This document shows positions 7,863 to 15,963 of a stretch of 41,544 bases of DNA, piece after piece (position 1 is the first letter of the stretch; each line of letters begins with the position of its first letter). Source of the stretch: JBPBQZ01 sp050955105 (GTDB taxonomy: Bacteria > Pseudomonadota > Gammaproteobacteria > Burkholderiales > Burkholderiaceae); NCBI GenBank assembly GCA_050955105.1, contig JBPBQZ010000017.1, positions 1 to 41,544 on the forward strand, given 5' to 3'. A program made the position numbers and the translations under genes. The notes beneath the pieces are model-generated. The model saw only the letters and a list, made by a program, of their open reading frames with translations. It was not told the origin of the DNA and ran no database searches.

Positions 7863-8762
7863 TCAAGAAGCGGCATGCCCTGCCGCATGAAGGCGTGCGC
7901 GGCCCCGATCGAGCACCACCACGTCGCGCTCGAGTACGCGCACCCGGAAGGCGATTTCATCGCCCTCGTACCAATATTCAGTGCTGAGCGTTTCGCCCGG
8001 ATAGACCGGCGCTGAAAAGCGTGCCGACATGCCACTCAGCCGTGCCGCGTCGTAGTCGAGGCAGGCACGCAGCAACGCGTGACAAGCCACCCCAAAGGTA
8101 CACCGACCATGCAGAATCGGCTGGGCGAAGCCCGCTTTGGCGGCGGTGGCGGGGTCGGCATGCAAGGGGTTGTAGTCACCCGACAGGCGATACAGCAAGG
8201 CCGCTTGGCGCAGCGTAGCCAAGTCGCAGCGACCATCGGCGGCGCGGCTCGGCACCTGCGCCAGCACCGGCAGTGCGGCGGCAGCCGCTGGTGTGGCTGC
8301 GTACCCGGCGCCGCCGCCGTCGGCGCGGCACACCGTGGTCGACGTCAGCCGGCCGATCAAAGCGCCGCTGGCGCGCTCGACGAGCGGCGTCTCATAAACC
8401 AGCAGCAAGCCCTTCGCCGCGCCTTTATCGACCACGTGCGCAATACGTGTCTTGCCGGCGAGCGTGGCCGCCGCCGGCAATGGGCGATATAGCTCGAAGC
8501 CCTGTTCGCCATGCAGAAACTTATCGAAGTGCAGGCCGGCGGCAGCGAGCGTGCGCGCCCGCTCGCGCGGATAGGCAAGCGTGATGGCCATCGAGGGCAC
8601 CGCCTGCAAGGCCTTCTCAAAAACGAAACGTAGCTGGCGTTGATCCAGCGGATCCGCACCGAAGCCCACGCCCAATGCATACAGCATGGTGTCGCGCTGC
8701 GAATACGCGTGTTCGACTTCGTCGAATTCCAGACCGACAAGCTTGCTGCTATCTACAGCCAT
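7863..8762 (-). CDS. Double-hotdog MaoC-type (R)-enoyl-CoA hydratase (second copy)
   Basis: This 299-residue protein is a paralogue of the 3610-4467 product. Both share QHV/SQRD-MLYALG near the start, PLD..QLRFV, and the hydratase-2 signature (YRLSGDYNPLHADP, then GFAQPILHGR) with Asp196 and His201. A low-complexity Ala-rich linker (about residues 155-165) joins the two hotdog domains. The start at 8762 is chosen for GGAGAA seven bases upstream. It sits 37 bp after livF and 22 bp before mmgE, so it is co-transcribed with the transporter. This supports a role in degrading the imported acid as its CoA thioester. Confidence 0.88.
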   Translation of the reverse strand: MAVDSSKLVGLEFDEVEHAYSQRDTMLYALGVGFGADPLDQRQLRFVFEKALQAVPSMAITLAYPRERARTLAAAGLHFDKFLHGEQGFELYRPLPAAATLAGKTRIAHVVDKGAAKGLLLVYETPLVERASGALIGRLTSTTVCRADGGGAGYAATPAAAAALPVLAQVPSRAADGRCDLATLRQAALLYRLSGDYNPLHADPATAAKAGFAQPILHGRCTFGVACHALLRACLDYDAARLSGMSARFSAPVYPGETLSTEYWYEGDEIAFRVRVLERDVVVLDRGRARLHAAGHAAS

Positions 8763-8799
8763 CGAGGTTCTCCGACAGATGAGCGGCGAGCTTTCGCCA

Positions 8800-9501
8800 C
8801 TACGATACGGCAATCAACTTCTGCAGTCGCACCGGGTCCGCCAGCAAGCTGCCGCTGCCTTCCATGCAGACGATGCGGCCGCGGTCGAGCACCATGGCGC
8901 GCTCCACCATCGACAACGCCAGGCGCGCATGCTGTTCGACCACGATGACGGTCAAGCCGCTTTCAGCGATCAGTTGCCGAATCGTCTTGCACAGCTCGTC
9001 GACGATAATCGGCGCCAGGCCTTCCATCGGTTCGTCGAGCAGCAATAGCGCCGGATTGAGCAATAGCGCGCGGGCGATTGCCACCATCTGTTGCTCGCCG
9101 CCCGATAGCTGGTTACCCATGTTTTTGCGACGCTCTTGCAGCCGCGGAAACATCGCGTAGATTTTGTCGAGCGTCCAGGCGCCGGGCCGACTGGTCGTCA
9201 GCAAATTTTCTTCGACCGTCAGGGAGGGAAACACCCAGCGCTCCTGCGGCACCCAACCCAGCCCCATGTGTGCGCGCCGTTGCGAACTCACGCCGTTGAG
9301 CAGCGCCCCGCGCCAGCGGATGGCACCGCGATGCAAGCGTGTCTGACCCATCAAGGTGCTCAACAAAGTCGTCTTGCCTACGCCGTTACGACCGAGCAGC
9401 GCCAGACTCTGGCCGCTTTCGAGCTCGAAGGAGACATCGTCGAGCACAATCGAATCGCCGTAGCCCGCACTCACATTTTCGAGACGCAGCAGCTCAGCCA
9501 T
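8800..9501 (-). CDS. livF: Branched-chain amino acid-type ABC transporter, ATP-binding protein LivF
   Basis: This 233-residue ATPase has the Walker A GRNGVGKTT, the signature LSGGEQQMVAIARAL and the Walker B ALLLLDEPMEGL, with the LivF-type DEPMEGLAP and a switch histidine in VVEQHARLAL. The ATG at 9501 overlaps the livG stop by eight bases, so translation is coupled. With LivG, LivM, LivH and LivK it forms a HAAT-type importer in the inner membrane. Linked catabolic genes suggest the substrate is an aromatic or short-chain organic acid rather than leucine. Confidence 0.95.
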   Translation of the reverse strand: MAELLRLENVSAGYGDSIVLDDVSFELESGQSLALLGRNGVGKTTLLSTLMGQTRLHRGAIRWRGALLNGVSSQRRAHMGLGWVPQERWVFPSLTVEENLLTTSRPGAWTLDKIYAMFPRLQERRKNMGNQLSGGEQQMVAIARALLLNPALLLLDEPMEGLAPIIVDELCKTIRQLIAESGLTVIVVEQHARLALSMVERAMVLDRGRIVCMEGSGSLLADPVRLQKLIAVS

Positions 9502-10246
9502 GCGCGCCCTCGCCCAAGTAAACACTATGGATGAGCGGATTGGCCGCAATCTCGGCCGGCGTGCCTTCCGCCAGCAGCTCGCCGGCCACCATCACCGTGA
9601 TGCGCTCGGCGAAGCGGAACACCAGTTCCATGTCATGCTCGATGAAAAGGATGGTGACTTCGCGTGGCAGGCGCGCCAGCACGTCGAACAGCTCGGCGCT
9701 TTCCGCTGCGGGAATGCCGGCGGCCGGCTCATCGAGCAACAGGATGCGCGGCTTCACCGCCAGCGCCAACGCGATCTCCAGCAGACGCTGCTTGCCATAA
9801 GGCAGAATGCGCGTTTCGACGTCGGCTTCGTCAGCGAGTCGCAATACCTCGAGCAATTGCCGCGCTTCGTCGATTTCGGCGCTGTAGCGGTCGAGCGGAT
9901 GAAACCACGACATCGACTTGCCATTGCGCTCGAGAATCGCCATCAAGACCGATTCGAGCACGGTCAGCGAAGCGAACAGGCTGCTGATCTGATGCGTGCG
10001 CACCAGTCCCATCTTGACGCGTTGCGCGGGCGAAGCCTGCGTGATGCGTGTGTCGCCCAGCCAGATCTCGCCAGCGCTGGGCGCGAAGCTACCGGTCAGC
10101 AAATTCACCAGCGTGGTCTTGCCGGCGCCATTCGGACCGATGATGGCGTGGCGCGTGCCGGCTTGCAGCGTCAGGCTGATGTCGTTGCTGGCGCGGAAAC
10201 TGCCCCACTGTTTGCAGAGTCCTTCGGTGCGCAGGGCAATGCTCAT
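9494..10246 (-). CDS. livG: Branched-chain amino acid-type ABC transporter, ATP-binding protein LivG
   Basis: This 250-residue ATPase has the Walker A GPNGAGKTTLVN and the Walker B ILLLDEPAAGIP. The signature region is degenerate: LPYGKQRLLEIALALA replaces the usual LSYGQQR motif, and KQR variants occur in LivG homologues. The C-terminal extension ending SVYLGEG is typical of LivG. The start ATG at 10246 overlaps the livM stop as ATGA. Confidence 0.95.
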   Translation of the reverse strand: MSIALRTEGLCKQWGSFRASNDISLTLQAGTRHAIIGPNGAGKTTLVNLLTGSFAPSAGEIWLGDTRITQASPAQRVKMGLVRTHQISSLFASLTVLESVLMAILERNGKSMSWFHPLDRYSAEIDEARQLLEVLRLADEADVETRILPYGKQRLLEIALALAVKPRILLLDEPAAGIPAAESAELFDVLARLPREVTILFIEHDMELVFRFAERITVMVAGELLAEGTPAEIAANPLIHSVYLGEGAHG

Positions 10247-11211
10247 GAGCGCGCTCGCTTGAGCCAACGTTGCAGCCGATCGAGCAAGCCGAGAATGCCG
10301 CCGCGAATGAAGATGGTCAGCGCCACCAGCAGCAAGCCCATCCAGAAGGTCCAATACACCGGGTTGAGACTGCTCAGAAATTCATGGCCGATCATATAAA
10401 CCGCCGCGCCGATCAGGCCGCCGTACAGTCGGCCCACGCCGCCGAGCACCAACATGATCAGGCCATCGGCCGAGCGTTGCAGGCCGAGCGAATCGACGCC
10501 GACGAACTGCGTGGTCTGCGCCTGCAGTGCACCGGCCACACCGGCCAGCGCCGCCGCGAAGGTCACGCCGACAATCTGCAAACGATCGACGCGTACGCCC
10601 AATGCACGCATGCGCGGCGTGTTTTCACGGATGCCCGTCAAGGCCAATCCATAGGGCGAACGCACCACGCGCCGCACCAGTACGAACAGCACGAACACCA
10701 CCACCAGGCAATACACGTAGGCGGTCTTGCCCTGCATATCGAAATGGAACAGGCCAAGCAAGTTCCAGATATCGATGCCCTGCATGCCGTCCGAGCCGCC
10801 TGTGATGCCCTTGGCGCGGCCCGCCGCTTCGTACACCAGCGCGGAGAGACCGAGCGTGATCATCATGCGCGCTAGCTGATTGCCGCGCACGATCAGCAAG
10901 CTCGACAGAAAGCCGACCACGGCGCTCGCCAGCGCGGCGATCAGCAAGCCGGTGAGCGGCTCACCCCATCCCATCACACTCACAGCGCCTGCCACATAAG
11001 CGCCTATCCCGAAAAACAGCGCGTGACCGACCGAAACGATGCCGGTGAAGCCCACGACGATATCGAGTGACAGCGCGAACAGCGCCATGATCAGTATCTG
11101 GCTGCCCAGCGCGAGGTAGTTGGGCAACAGGAAATACGCCAACACCGGCAACAGCCAGAACACCAGCTCGGCATAGCGCCAACGCGTGCTGCGCAAGCTA
11201 CTGGCTTTCAT
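10243..11211 (-). CDS. livM: Branched-chain amino acid-type ABC transporter, permease LivM
   Basis: This 322-residue integral membrane permease has about ten hydrophobic segments and the LivM family blocks VGFTGIVSVGHALFFGIGAY and TGIRENTPRMRALGV, the latter being the cytoplasmic coupling loop. Its ATG overlaps the livH stop (ATGA) and its stop overlaps the livG start, so the genes are translationally coupled. It pairs with LivH as the heterodimeric channel. Confidence 0.95.
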   Translation of the reverse strand: MKASSLRSTRWRYAELVFWLLPVLAYFLLPNYLALGSQILIMALFALSLDIVVGFTGIVSVGHALFFGIGAYVAGAVSVMGWGEPLTGLLIAALASAVVGFLSSLLIVRGNQLARMMITLGLSALVYEAAGRAKGITGGSDGMQGIDIWNLLGLFHFDMQGKTAYVYCLVVVFVLFVLVRRVVRSPYGLALTGIRENTPRMRALGVRVDRLQIVGVTFAAALAGVAGALQAQTTQFVGVDSLGLQRSADGLIMLVLGGVGRLYGGLIGAAVYMIGHEFLSSLNPVYWTFWMGLLLVALTIFIRGGILGLLDRLQRWLKRARS

Positions 11212-12071
11212 GCGCGTTTTCCCAGCAAGCCGTGCGGAAACAGGAACAGCAGGGCGATCATTAAGGGATAGGCGACGAAGGCCCCGGCGCTTGGCAGATA
11301 GTATTTAACGCCGACGTCGGCGATGCCGAGGATCAGCGCGGCGATGAGCGCGCCACCGAAGCTGCCGGCCCCCCCGACCACCGCGACCATCAGGAAGATC
11401 ACCAGGAAGGTCATCGGTACGTTCGGATCGAGCCCGACGATTTCCACGCCGAGCGCGCCGCCCAGACCCGCCAGGCCGGAACCCAGCGCGAAGGCCAGCG
11501 TAAAGACGCGCCCGACGTTGATGCCGAGCCCCGCCGCCGCCTGGCGATTGTCGACCGACGCACGAATCTGCGCGCCGAAGCGGGTGTAGCGCAGCAGCAG
11601 CAACAGCACCGCCATGACGATTACCACGAACAGAATCAGGAACAGTCGATAGCGGCCGAGCGCCAGGCCACCGACCAGCAGTTGACCCTGCAGGAACGCC
11701 GGCAATTGCACGGCCTGCTGGGCATCACCCCAGATAAACACGGCCGCGGCTGTCGCAATAAACACCAGGCCCATGGTGAACAACACCTGATCGAGCACGC
11801 TGGAACCATAGAGTCGGCGATACAGCAGACTTTCGAGCACGGCACCCAGCACGGCGCCCGCGATGAACGCCAGCGGCAGCGTTGCCAGCAGCGGCAGCCC
11901 CCATAGCTTCATCGCGGTCACGGCCGCATAGCCGCCGATCATGAAGAACACGCCGTGCGCGAGATTGGCGAAGCGCATCAGCCCGAGCGTGACCGACAGC
12001 CCGATGCTGATGAGGAATAGCAGCGCACCATATGCCACGCCGTCGAAGAGGATGCCGATACCGGTAAGCAT
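11208..12071 (-). CDS. livH: Branched-chain amino acid-type ABC transporter, permease LivH
   Basis: This 287-residue membrane permease has the LivH blocks IGLSVTLGLMRFANLAHGVF near the N-terminus and RASVDNRQAAAGLGINVGRV as the coupling loop, ending in LFPHGLLGKRA. It follows livK after 22 bases and overlaps livM by four bases. It is half of the transmembrane channel of the importer. Confidence 0.95.
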   Translation of the reverse strand: MLTGIGILFDGVAYGALLFLISIGLSVTLGLMRFANLAHGVFFMIGGYAAVTAMKLWGLPLLATLPLAFIAGAVLGAVLESLLYRRLYGSSVLDQVLFTMGLVFIATAAAVFIWGDAQQAVQLPAFLQGQLLVGGLALGRYRLFLILFVVIVMAVLLLLLRYTRFGAQIRASVDNRQAAAGLGINVGRVFTLAFALGSGLAGLGGALGVEIVGLDPNVPMTFLVIFLMVAVVGGAGSFGGALIAALILGIADVGVKYYLPSAGAFVAYPLMIALLFLFPHGLLGKRA

Positions 12072-12093
12072 GGGCTAAGCCGTGGACACGGAA

Positions 12094-13260
12094 TCAGGGC
12101 TTGACGTTGGCGAACGAATCTATGATCGTCGGTACGTACTCGTTGTTCTGCTTGACGATTTTTGCGATATATACGGTTTGCACGATATCGCGCGTCTTCG
12201 CATCGATGGTGAACTGGCCGCGCGGACTATCGATGGTCATGCCACGCATCGCATCGACCACTTTCGCGCCGTCGCTGACATTGCCTTTGAGTTTGTGAAT
12301 CGCCGCGTAGATCAAGGCCATGCCGTCGTAAGCTGTCACCACGATTGCGCCACCCTTCTCGTGCGCGATCGATTGATAGGCCTTCTGGAACATCGCGTTC
12401 TGCGGGTTATTGAGCGTGTAGAAATACATCATCGACGTAGTGAGGTTCAGCGCGCCATCACCCATCGGATTGAGGTACTCGGGCACCATGTCGGTCATGC
12501 TCAGCAGCACGCGAATGCCGGATTGCGCCAGACCGCGCTCGGTGTAGCTCTTCATGAAGGCCGTCAGCAGTTGGCCGCCCGGAATGAAGACGTAGACTGC
12601 GTCCGCGCCGGAGTCTTTAATGCGCTGCACGTAGGGCGAGAAGTCGATGTTATTGAGCGGCACGTGCACGCTGCCGACCACCGTACCGCCGTGCTCGGTA
12701 AAACTCTTCTTGAACGCGTCTTCCGAGTCGTAGCCCGACTGATAGTCGGAGACCAATATGAAGGCCTTTTTCACGCCATTCTTCGGCGCCCATTCACCCA
12801 TCGGCGCCGCCATTTGGTAGCCGGTGTAGCAGGTGCGCACCATGTAAGGCGACTTGTCGGTAAGATTGGTCGCGCCTGATTCCAGCACGACCATCGGCGT
12901 CTTGGCTTCGGTGGCCAGCGGTGCTACCGCCAGGGCGTCGGACGACAGCGCAAAGCCGGTCAGGATGTCGACCTTGTCGCGCGTCAGCAGTTCTTGCGCA
13001 AGGCGCTTGGCAGTCGCCGGCGAGCTGTTCGAGTTGTCGCGTACGATGATTTCGATCTTCTTGCCTTCGATCGTGTCGCCGTTTACTTTTTGATACGCGA
13101 GCAGCGCGTTGTACAACTTCTTGCCATAGTCGCCAAAGGTGCCGCTCATCGGCGCGATGAAACCGATGCGGATGGTCGAGTCAGCGGCCGTCGCCAGCGT
13201 GGCACCGGTCATCAGCGTGGTGGCCACCAAAGCGGTCAAGCTCTTGCGAAAGAAATCCAA
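12094..13260 (-). CDS. livK: ABC transporter periplasmic substrate-binding protein (LivK-like, TTG start)
   Basis: This 388-residue lipid-free periplasmic binding protein has a signal peptide (FRKSLTALVATTLMTGATLA, with cleavage after ATAA near residue 25) and a type I binding fold starting IRIGFIAPMSGTFGDYG. The start is read as TTG at 13260 because AAGGAG lies eight bases upstream and no in-frame ATG occurs before the middle of the signal sequence. It is the first gene of a seven-gene operon (livKHMGF-maoC-mmgE). The three-part operator lies about 90-115 bp upstream, so import is probably induced with the degradation genes. Binding proteins of this class linked to catabolic operons often bind aromatic or alicyclic acids; the ligand is not readable from sequence. 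Confidence 0.92.
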   Translation of the reverse strand: MDFFRKSLTALVATTLMTGATLATAADSTIRIGFIAPMSGTFGDYGKKLYNALLAYQKVNGDTIEGKKIEIIVRDNSNSSPATAKRLAQELLTRDKVDILTGFALSSDALAVAPLATEAKTPMVVLESGATNLTDKSPYMVRTCYTGYQMAAPMGEWAPKNGVKKAFILVSDYQSGYDSEDAFKKSFTEHGGTVVGSVHVPLNNIDFSPYVQRIKDSGADAVYVFIPGGQLLTAFMKSYTERGLAQSGIRVLLSMTDMVPEYLNPMGDGALNLTTSMMYFYTLNNPQNAMFQKAYQSIAHEKGGAIVVTAYDGMALIYAAIHKLKGNVSDGAKVVDAMRGMTIDSPRGQFTIDAKTRDIVQTVYIAKIVKQNNEYVPTIIDSFANVKP

Positions 13261-13295
13261 CTTGTGTCTCCTTAAGATAAATAGCAGCTTGCGGT

Positions 13296-13315
13296 CGTTC
13301 GATGTGCCTCGAACG
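13296..13315. repeat. Inverted repeat in the livK leader
   Basis: CGTTCGA-tgtgcc-TCGAACG is a perfect 7-bp stem with a six-base loop, 36-55 bp upstream of the livK TTG. It could form an mRNA hairpin in the leader or be a protein-binding palindrome. No poly-U follows, so it is not an obvious terminator. Confidence 0.4.
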
Positions 13316-13335
13316 TACCCCCCGGAAGCCCGGGC

Positions 13336-13373
13336 ACTATAGCATGGGCGAATTATCTATTCGCTCAGCAAAT
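13336..13373 (-). promoter_or_regulatory. livK promoter region with three-part operator
   Basis: On the minus strand ATTTGC-TGA-GCGAAT-AGATA-ATTCGC occupies 13373-13348. It matches the shared operator in all 18 defined positions. A -10-like TATAGT lies at 13341-13336, and the -35 region would fall inside the operator. Here the operator therefore overlaps the promoter core, unlike the other units where it lies downstream. This is 76 bp or more from the livK start. Confidence 0.65.
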
Positions 13374-13404
13374 ACCCGATAAAACGCCTTCAAAAACCCC
13401 GTGC

Positions 13405-14745
13405 CTACTGTCCAGAGCGCGGACCGAACTCTGCGGGGCGGCGGAACACGACCATCAGCAGTATCGCTGCGATAACCATCGCGATCGCCACCGATACGAG
13501 GCCGCCGGCAAACGAGCCAGTAGCTGTTTTGATCCAACCGATAATCAATGGGCCGAAGAATCCGCCCAGCGTGGCGACCGAGTTGATAAAGGCGATGCCG
13601 CCGGCCGCCGCCGCACCACTCAACAGCAGCGGTGGAATGGTCCAGAAAGTGGTAATCGATGCCCACGCGCCCCAGGTCGCCAAACAAAGTCCCACCAATA
13701 CCAGCAGCGGTGTGGGCGCGTAAGCGGCCAATACCGCGCCGACGATAGTCACCAGCAAGGGCAGGACGATGTGATATTTACGTTCTTTGGTGTGATCGGA
13801 ATGCTTGCCCCACAACCAGACACCCACCGCGGCGATAGCGTTCACCACCCCCAGCGACCAACCGATTTGCGAGGTCGACAGGCCGTGACTCTTGACGATC
13901 AACGGTATCCATAGCAGCAGGCCGTAGAAGCCCAATATCTGAAAAAACTGCGTGATCGCCAGCAGGCTGATGCGGTAGTCGAGCAGCGCCGCCTTGAACG
14001 AGTGATGACTCGACAGCCGCCGCGCCGCATATTCGGTTTCGAGCGTGCCCACCAGCCACGCACGTTCCTGCGGATTCAGCCAGCGCGCCTCGGCGGGTCG
14101 CGACGAAATGAACAGCACCGTAATCAAAGCCATCAGCAGCGAAGGCAAAGCCTCCAGCAGGAACAGCCATTGCCAGCTTTGGAAGCGGGATGCGCCGGCG
14201 AAGTGCACCAAAATCCATGCGGAAAGCGGCGCGCCGATCATTGCCGACACCAGCGACGAGATGCCGCCGACGCTCATCATGCGGCCGCGCAATTTGGCCG
14301 GCGCCCACAAGGTGACGAAGAACAGTGTCCCGACGCCCTGGCCCGATTCAGCCACGCCCAACAGGAAGCGCGCTATGTAGAACTGTTCCTTGGTATGGAT
14401 AAACGCCGTGGAAGCGGACACGACGCCCCACACTAGCAAGATCACCGAGAACCAGAAGCGGGCGCCGAAGCGCCGCAAGGCAAAGTTGGCGGGAATCCCG
14501 AAAATGCAGTAGCCGATCGAAAAAATGCCGGCGCCGATACCAAATGCCGTGGCGTCGAACTTCAGGCTTTCGTTCATCGTCAGCGCGGCGAAGCTGACGT
14601 TGCTGCGGTCGAGATAGCCCACCATTGCAAAGAAGAAAATGAACGGCACGATGCGCCGCAGCACTTTTTTCGAGACGGCGGCTTCGAGCGCCTGCTCGGA
14701 GACATTCGAAACAGGGCGTGTGTCGCTAAGCGGAGGCGATTGCAT
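13405..14745 (-). CDS. MFS transporter, anion:cation symporter (organic acid) family
   Basis: This 446-residue membrane protein has twelve hydrophobic segments in two sixes and a central loop (about residues 210-250). The ACS-family signature is clear: GYLDRSNVSFAALTMNESL in the first loop region and ARFLLGVAESGQG in TM4. ACS members (phthalate, 4-hydroxyphenylacetate, tartrate or hexuronate permeases) import organic anions with protons, so this is probably a second uptake route for the pathway substrate. The ATG at 14745 has GGGAA about nine bases upstream. It has its own promoter and operator and precedes livK by 144 bp on the same strand. Confidence 0.88.
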   Translation of the reverse strand: MQSPPLSDTRPVSNVSEQALEAAVSKKVLRRIVPFIFFFAMVGYLDRSNVSFAALTMNESLKFDATAFGIGAGIFSIGYCIFGIPANFALRRFGARFWFSVILLVWGVVSASTAFIHTKEQFYIARFLLGVAESGQGVGTLFFVTLWAPAKLRGRMMSVGGISSLVSAMIGAPLSAWILVHFAGASRFQSWQWLFLLEALPSLLMALITVLFISSRPAEARWLNPQERAWLVGTLETEYAARRLSSHHSFKAALLDYRISLLAITQFFQILGFYGLLLWIPLIVKSHGLSTSQIGWSLGVVNAIAAVGVWLWGKHSDHTKERKYHIVLPLLVTIVGAVLAAYAPTPLLVLVGLCLATWGAWASITTFWTIPPLLLSGAAAAGGIAFINSVATLGGFFGPLIIGWIKTATGSFAGGLVSVAIAMVIAAILLMVVFRRPAEFGPRSGQ

Positions 14746-14790
14746 GCTGCGGATTCCCTACAAGAGACCCAAGCGAATTGACCATCGTTA

Positions 14791-14835
14791 GCGGATAAAC
14801 AATTCGCATTGCGAGTAATTGAGCCCGGGATTATA
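14791..14835 (-). promoter_or_regulatory. Promoter and three-part operator of the MFS gene
   Basis: A -10 box TATAAT reads leftward at 14835-14830. Downstream lies ACTCGC-AAT-GCGAAT-TGTTT-ATCCGC at 14816-14791, with exactly the spacing of the shared operator and two substitutions in the first block and one in the third. Extra half-sites GCGAATTG at 14773-14780 and GCGAATTGC at 14849-14857 flank it. A good -35 box was not found. Confidence 0.6.
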
Positions 14836-14865
14836 AGATAAGGAGCCTGCGAATTGCTTACCTTT

Positions 14866-15639
14866 TTAGCGATGTTTCCAATTGGGCGCGCGCTTTTCCT
14901 GGAACGCCTGCAGTCCTTCCGCTAAATCCTCTAGCGGCAGGACCTTTTCGTCGACCAGCGCATGCGTCCAAGCCAGACCCGCGGCCAGATTCCCCGCGCG
15001 AGCATGAACCAGCGCTTCTTTCATCACCATCAAGGCGGGACGGCTCATGCGCGTGAATTGCTGCATGAAACGCTCGCAGTCGGCTACGAAATTTTCCTTC
15101 GACACCAGCCGATTCACGAGGCCCAGCGCATAGGCACGCTCACCGCTCAGGTATTCGCCGCCCAGCAGCATCTCGGCAATCAGGTTGGGTGGCAGGCGTT
15201 GCTGCAACAGCAGCGTGGCCGGCATCGCCATGGTGGCCAGCTTGATCTCCGGCTGGCCGATCTTGGCGTCCGGTGTGCTGAGCATCATGTCGCAAGCCAG
15301 GGCCACCTCGTGACCGCCGCCCACGGCCGCGCCGTTCAGCGCCGCGACAATCGGCAGGGGAAACGCGTAGAGCGCTTCGAGCAAGCGGTGGAAAGTATTG
15401 CTCGTGCCACTGTTGTTCTCGGGCGTATGGTCGGCCACTTCCACGCCGGCGGAAAACACGCGTTCGCCTTCGCCGGTAAGAAGCACGGCACGTACTTGCG
15501 GGTCGGCGGCGGCGCTGTCGAGCGTGGCGATCAATTCCCGCATCATCGGCGCATGCAGAACGTTCACAGGCGGACGGCGCAGGCGAATCGTGCACAAGCC
15601 GTCGGCGATCTGTGTGAGTAGAAAAGGCGTTTGAGTCAT
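14866..15639 (-). CDS. Crotonase-fold hydratase, resembling cyclohexa-1,5-diene-1-carbonyl-CoA hydratase
   Basis: This 257-residue enzyme has both catalytic glutamates of true hydratases: one in IGQPEIKLA and one in NLIAEMLLGGE. The segment VFSAGVEVADHTPE is close to the oxyanion-hole region I recall from dienoyl-CoA hydratases (Dch) of the benzoyl-CoA pathway. That match is suggestive only, since the downstream genes of that pathway (ring reductase, ring hydrolase) are absent. The start at 15639 is preferred because homology begins there; an earlier frame start would add 36 unlike residues. The gene is divergent from the aldehyde dehydrogenase, with the shared operator between them. Confidence 0.8.
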   Translation of the reverse strand: MTQTPFLLTQIADGLCTIRLRRPPVNVLHAPMMRELIATLDSAAADPQVRAVLLTGEGERVFSAGVEVADHTPENNSGTSNTFHRLLEALYAFPLPIVAALNGAAVGGGHEVALACDMMLSTPDAKIGQPEIKLATMAMPATLLLQQRLPPNLIAEMLLGGEYLSGERAYALGLVNRLVSKENFVADCERFMQQFTRMSRPALMVMKEALVHARAGNLAAGLAWTHALVDEKVLPLEDLAEGLQAFQEKRAPNWKHR

Positions 15640-15963
15640 GGAATCGCAAAGCTCGGTGACTAGGGCGGCGTTGATCCTACCAATAAATGATTTAAAGTAG
15701 GAGTTATTGCTCGGTAGCTGCATTGGCTGCGCCGACCAAATCTTCATAGTTGACAGCCGCTGCGCACATTCAGATAATCAGCCATCAACTCATCGAATTA
15801 GCAATCCGCACTGCAAATTCATAAGCCGAATTTGCTCTAGCCGACGCGGTCCATACCTGGCATCCCGCCACCTCGACCGCCTGTCTTTGCACTAAGCAGC
15901 GGCTGCCCTGCTGCTCGCCGCTGTCTCGAATATAAAAACCAATACTGTCCAGGAGCCATTCAA
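15640..15963. other. Divergent intergenic region, 324 bp
   Basis: This holds the rightward promoter and operator described separately. Its left 110 bp must contain the leftward promoter of the crotonase gene; only an AT-rich stretch near 15680-15705 is seen there. No small gene is apparent. Confidence 0.5.
15750..15835 (+). promoter_or_regulatory. Promoter of the aldehyde dehydrogenase gene with three-part operator
   Basis: TTGACA at 15750-15755 and GATAAT at 15773-15778, 17 bases apart, form a good sigma70 promoter reading right. The operator follows at 15793-15818. Read on the minus strand it is ATTTGC-AGT-GCGGAT-TGCTA-ATTCGA, differing from consensus at two positions. An extra half-site, GAATTTGC, at 15828-15835 forms a perfect 8+7+8 inverted repeat with GCAAATTC at 15813-15820. 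A repressor here would block early transcription of the dehydrogenase and could also affect the divergent crotonase. Confidence 0.7.
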
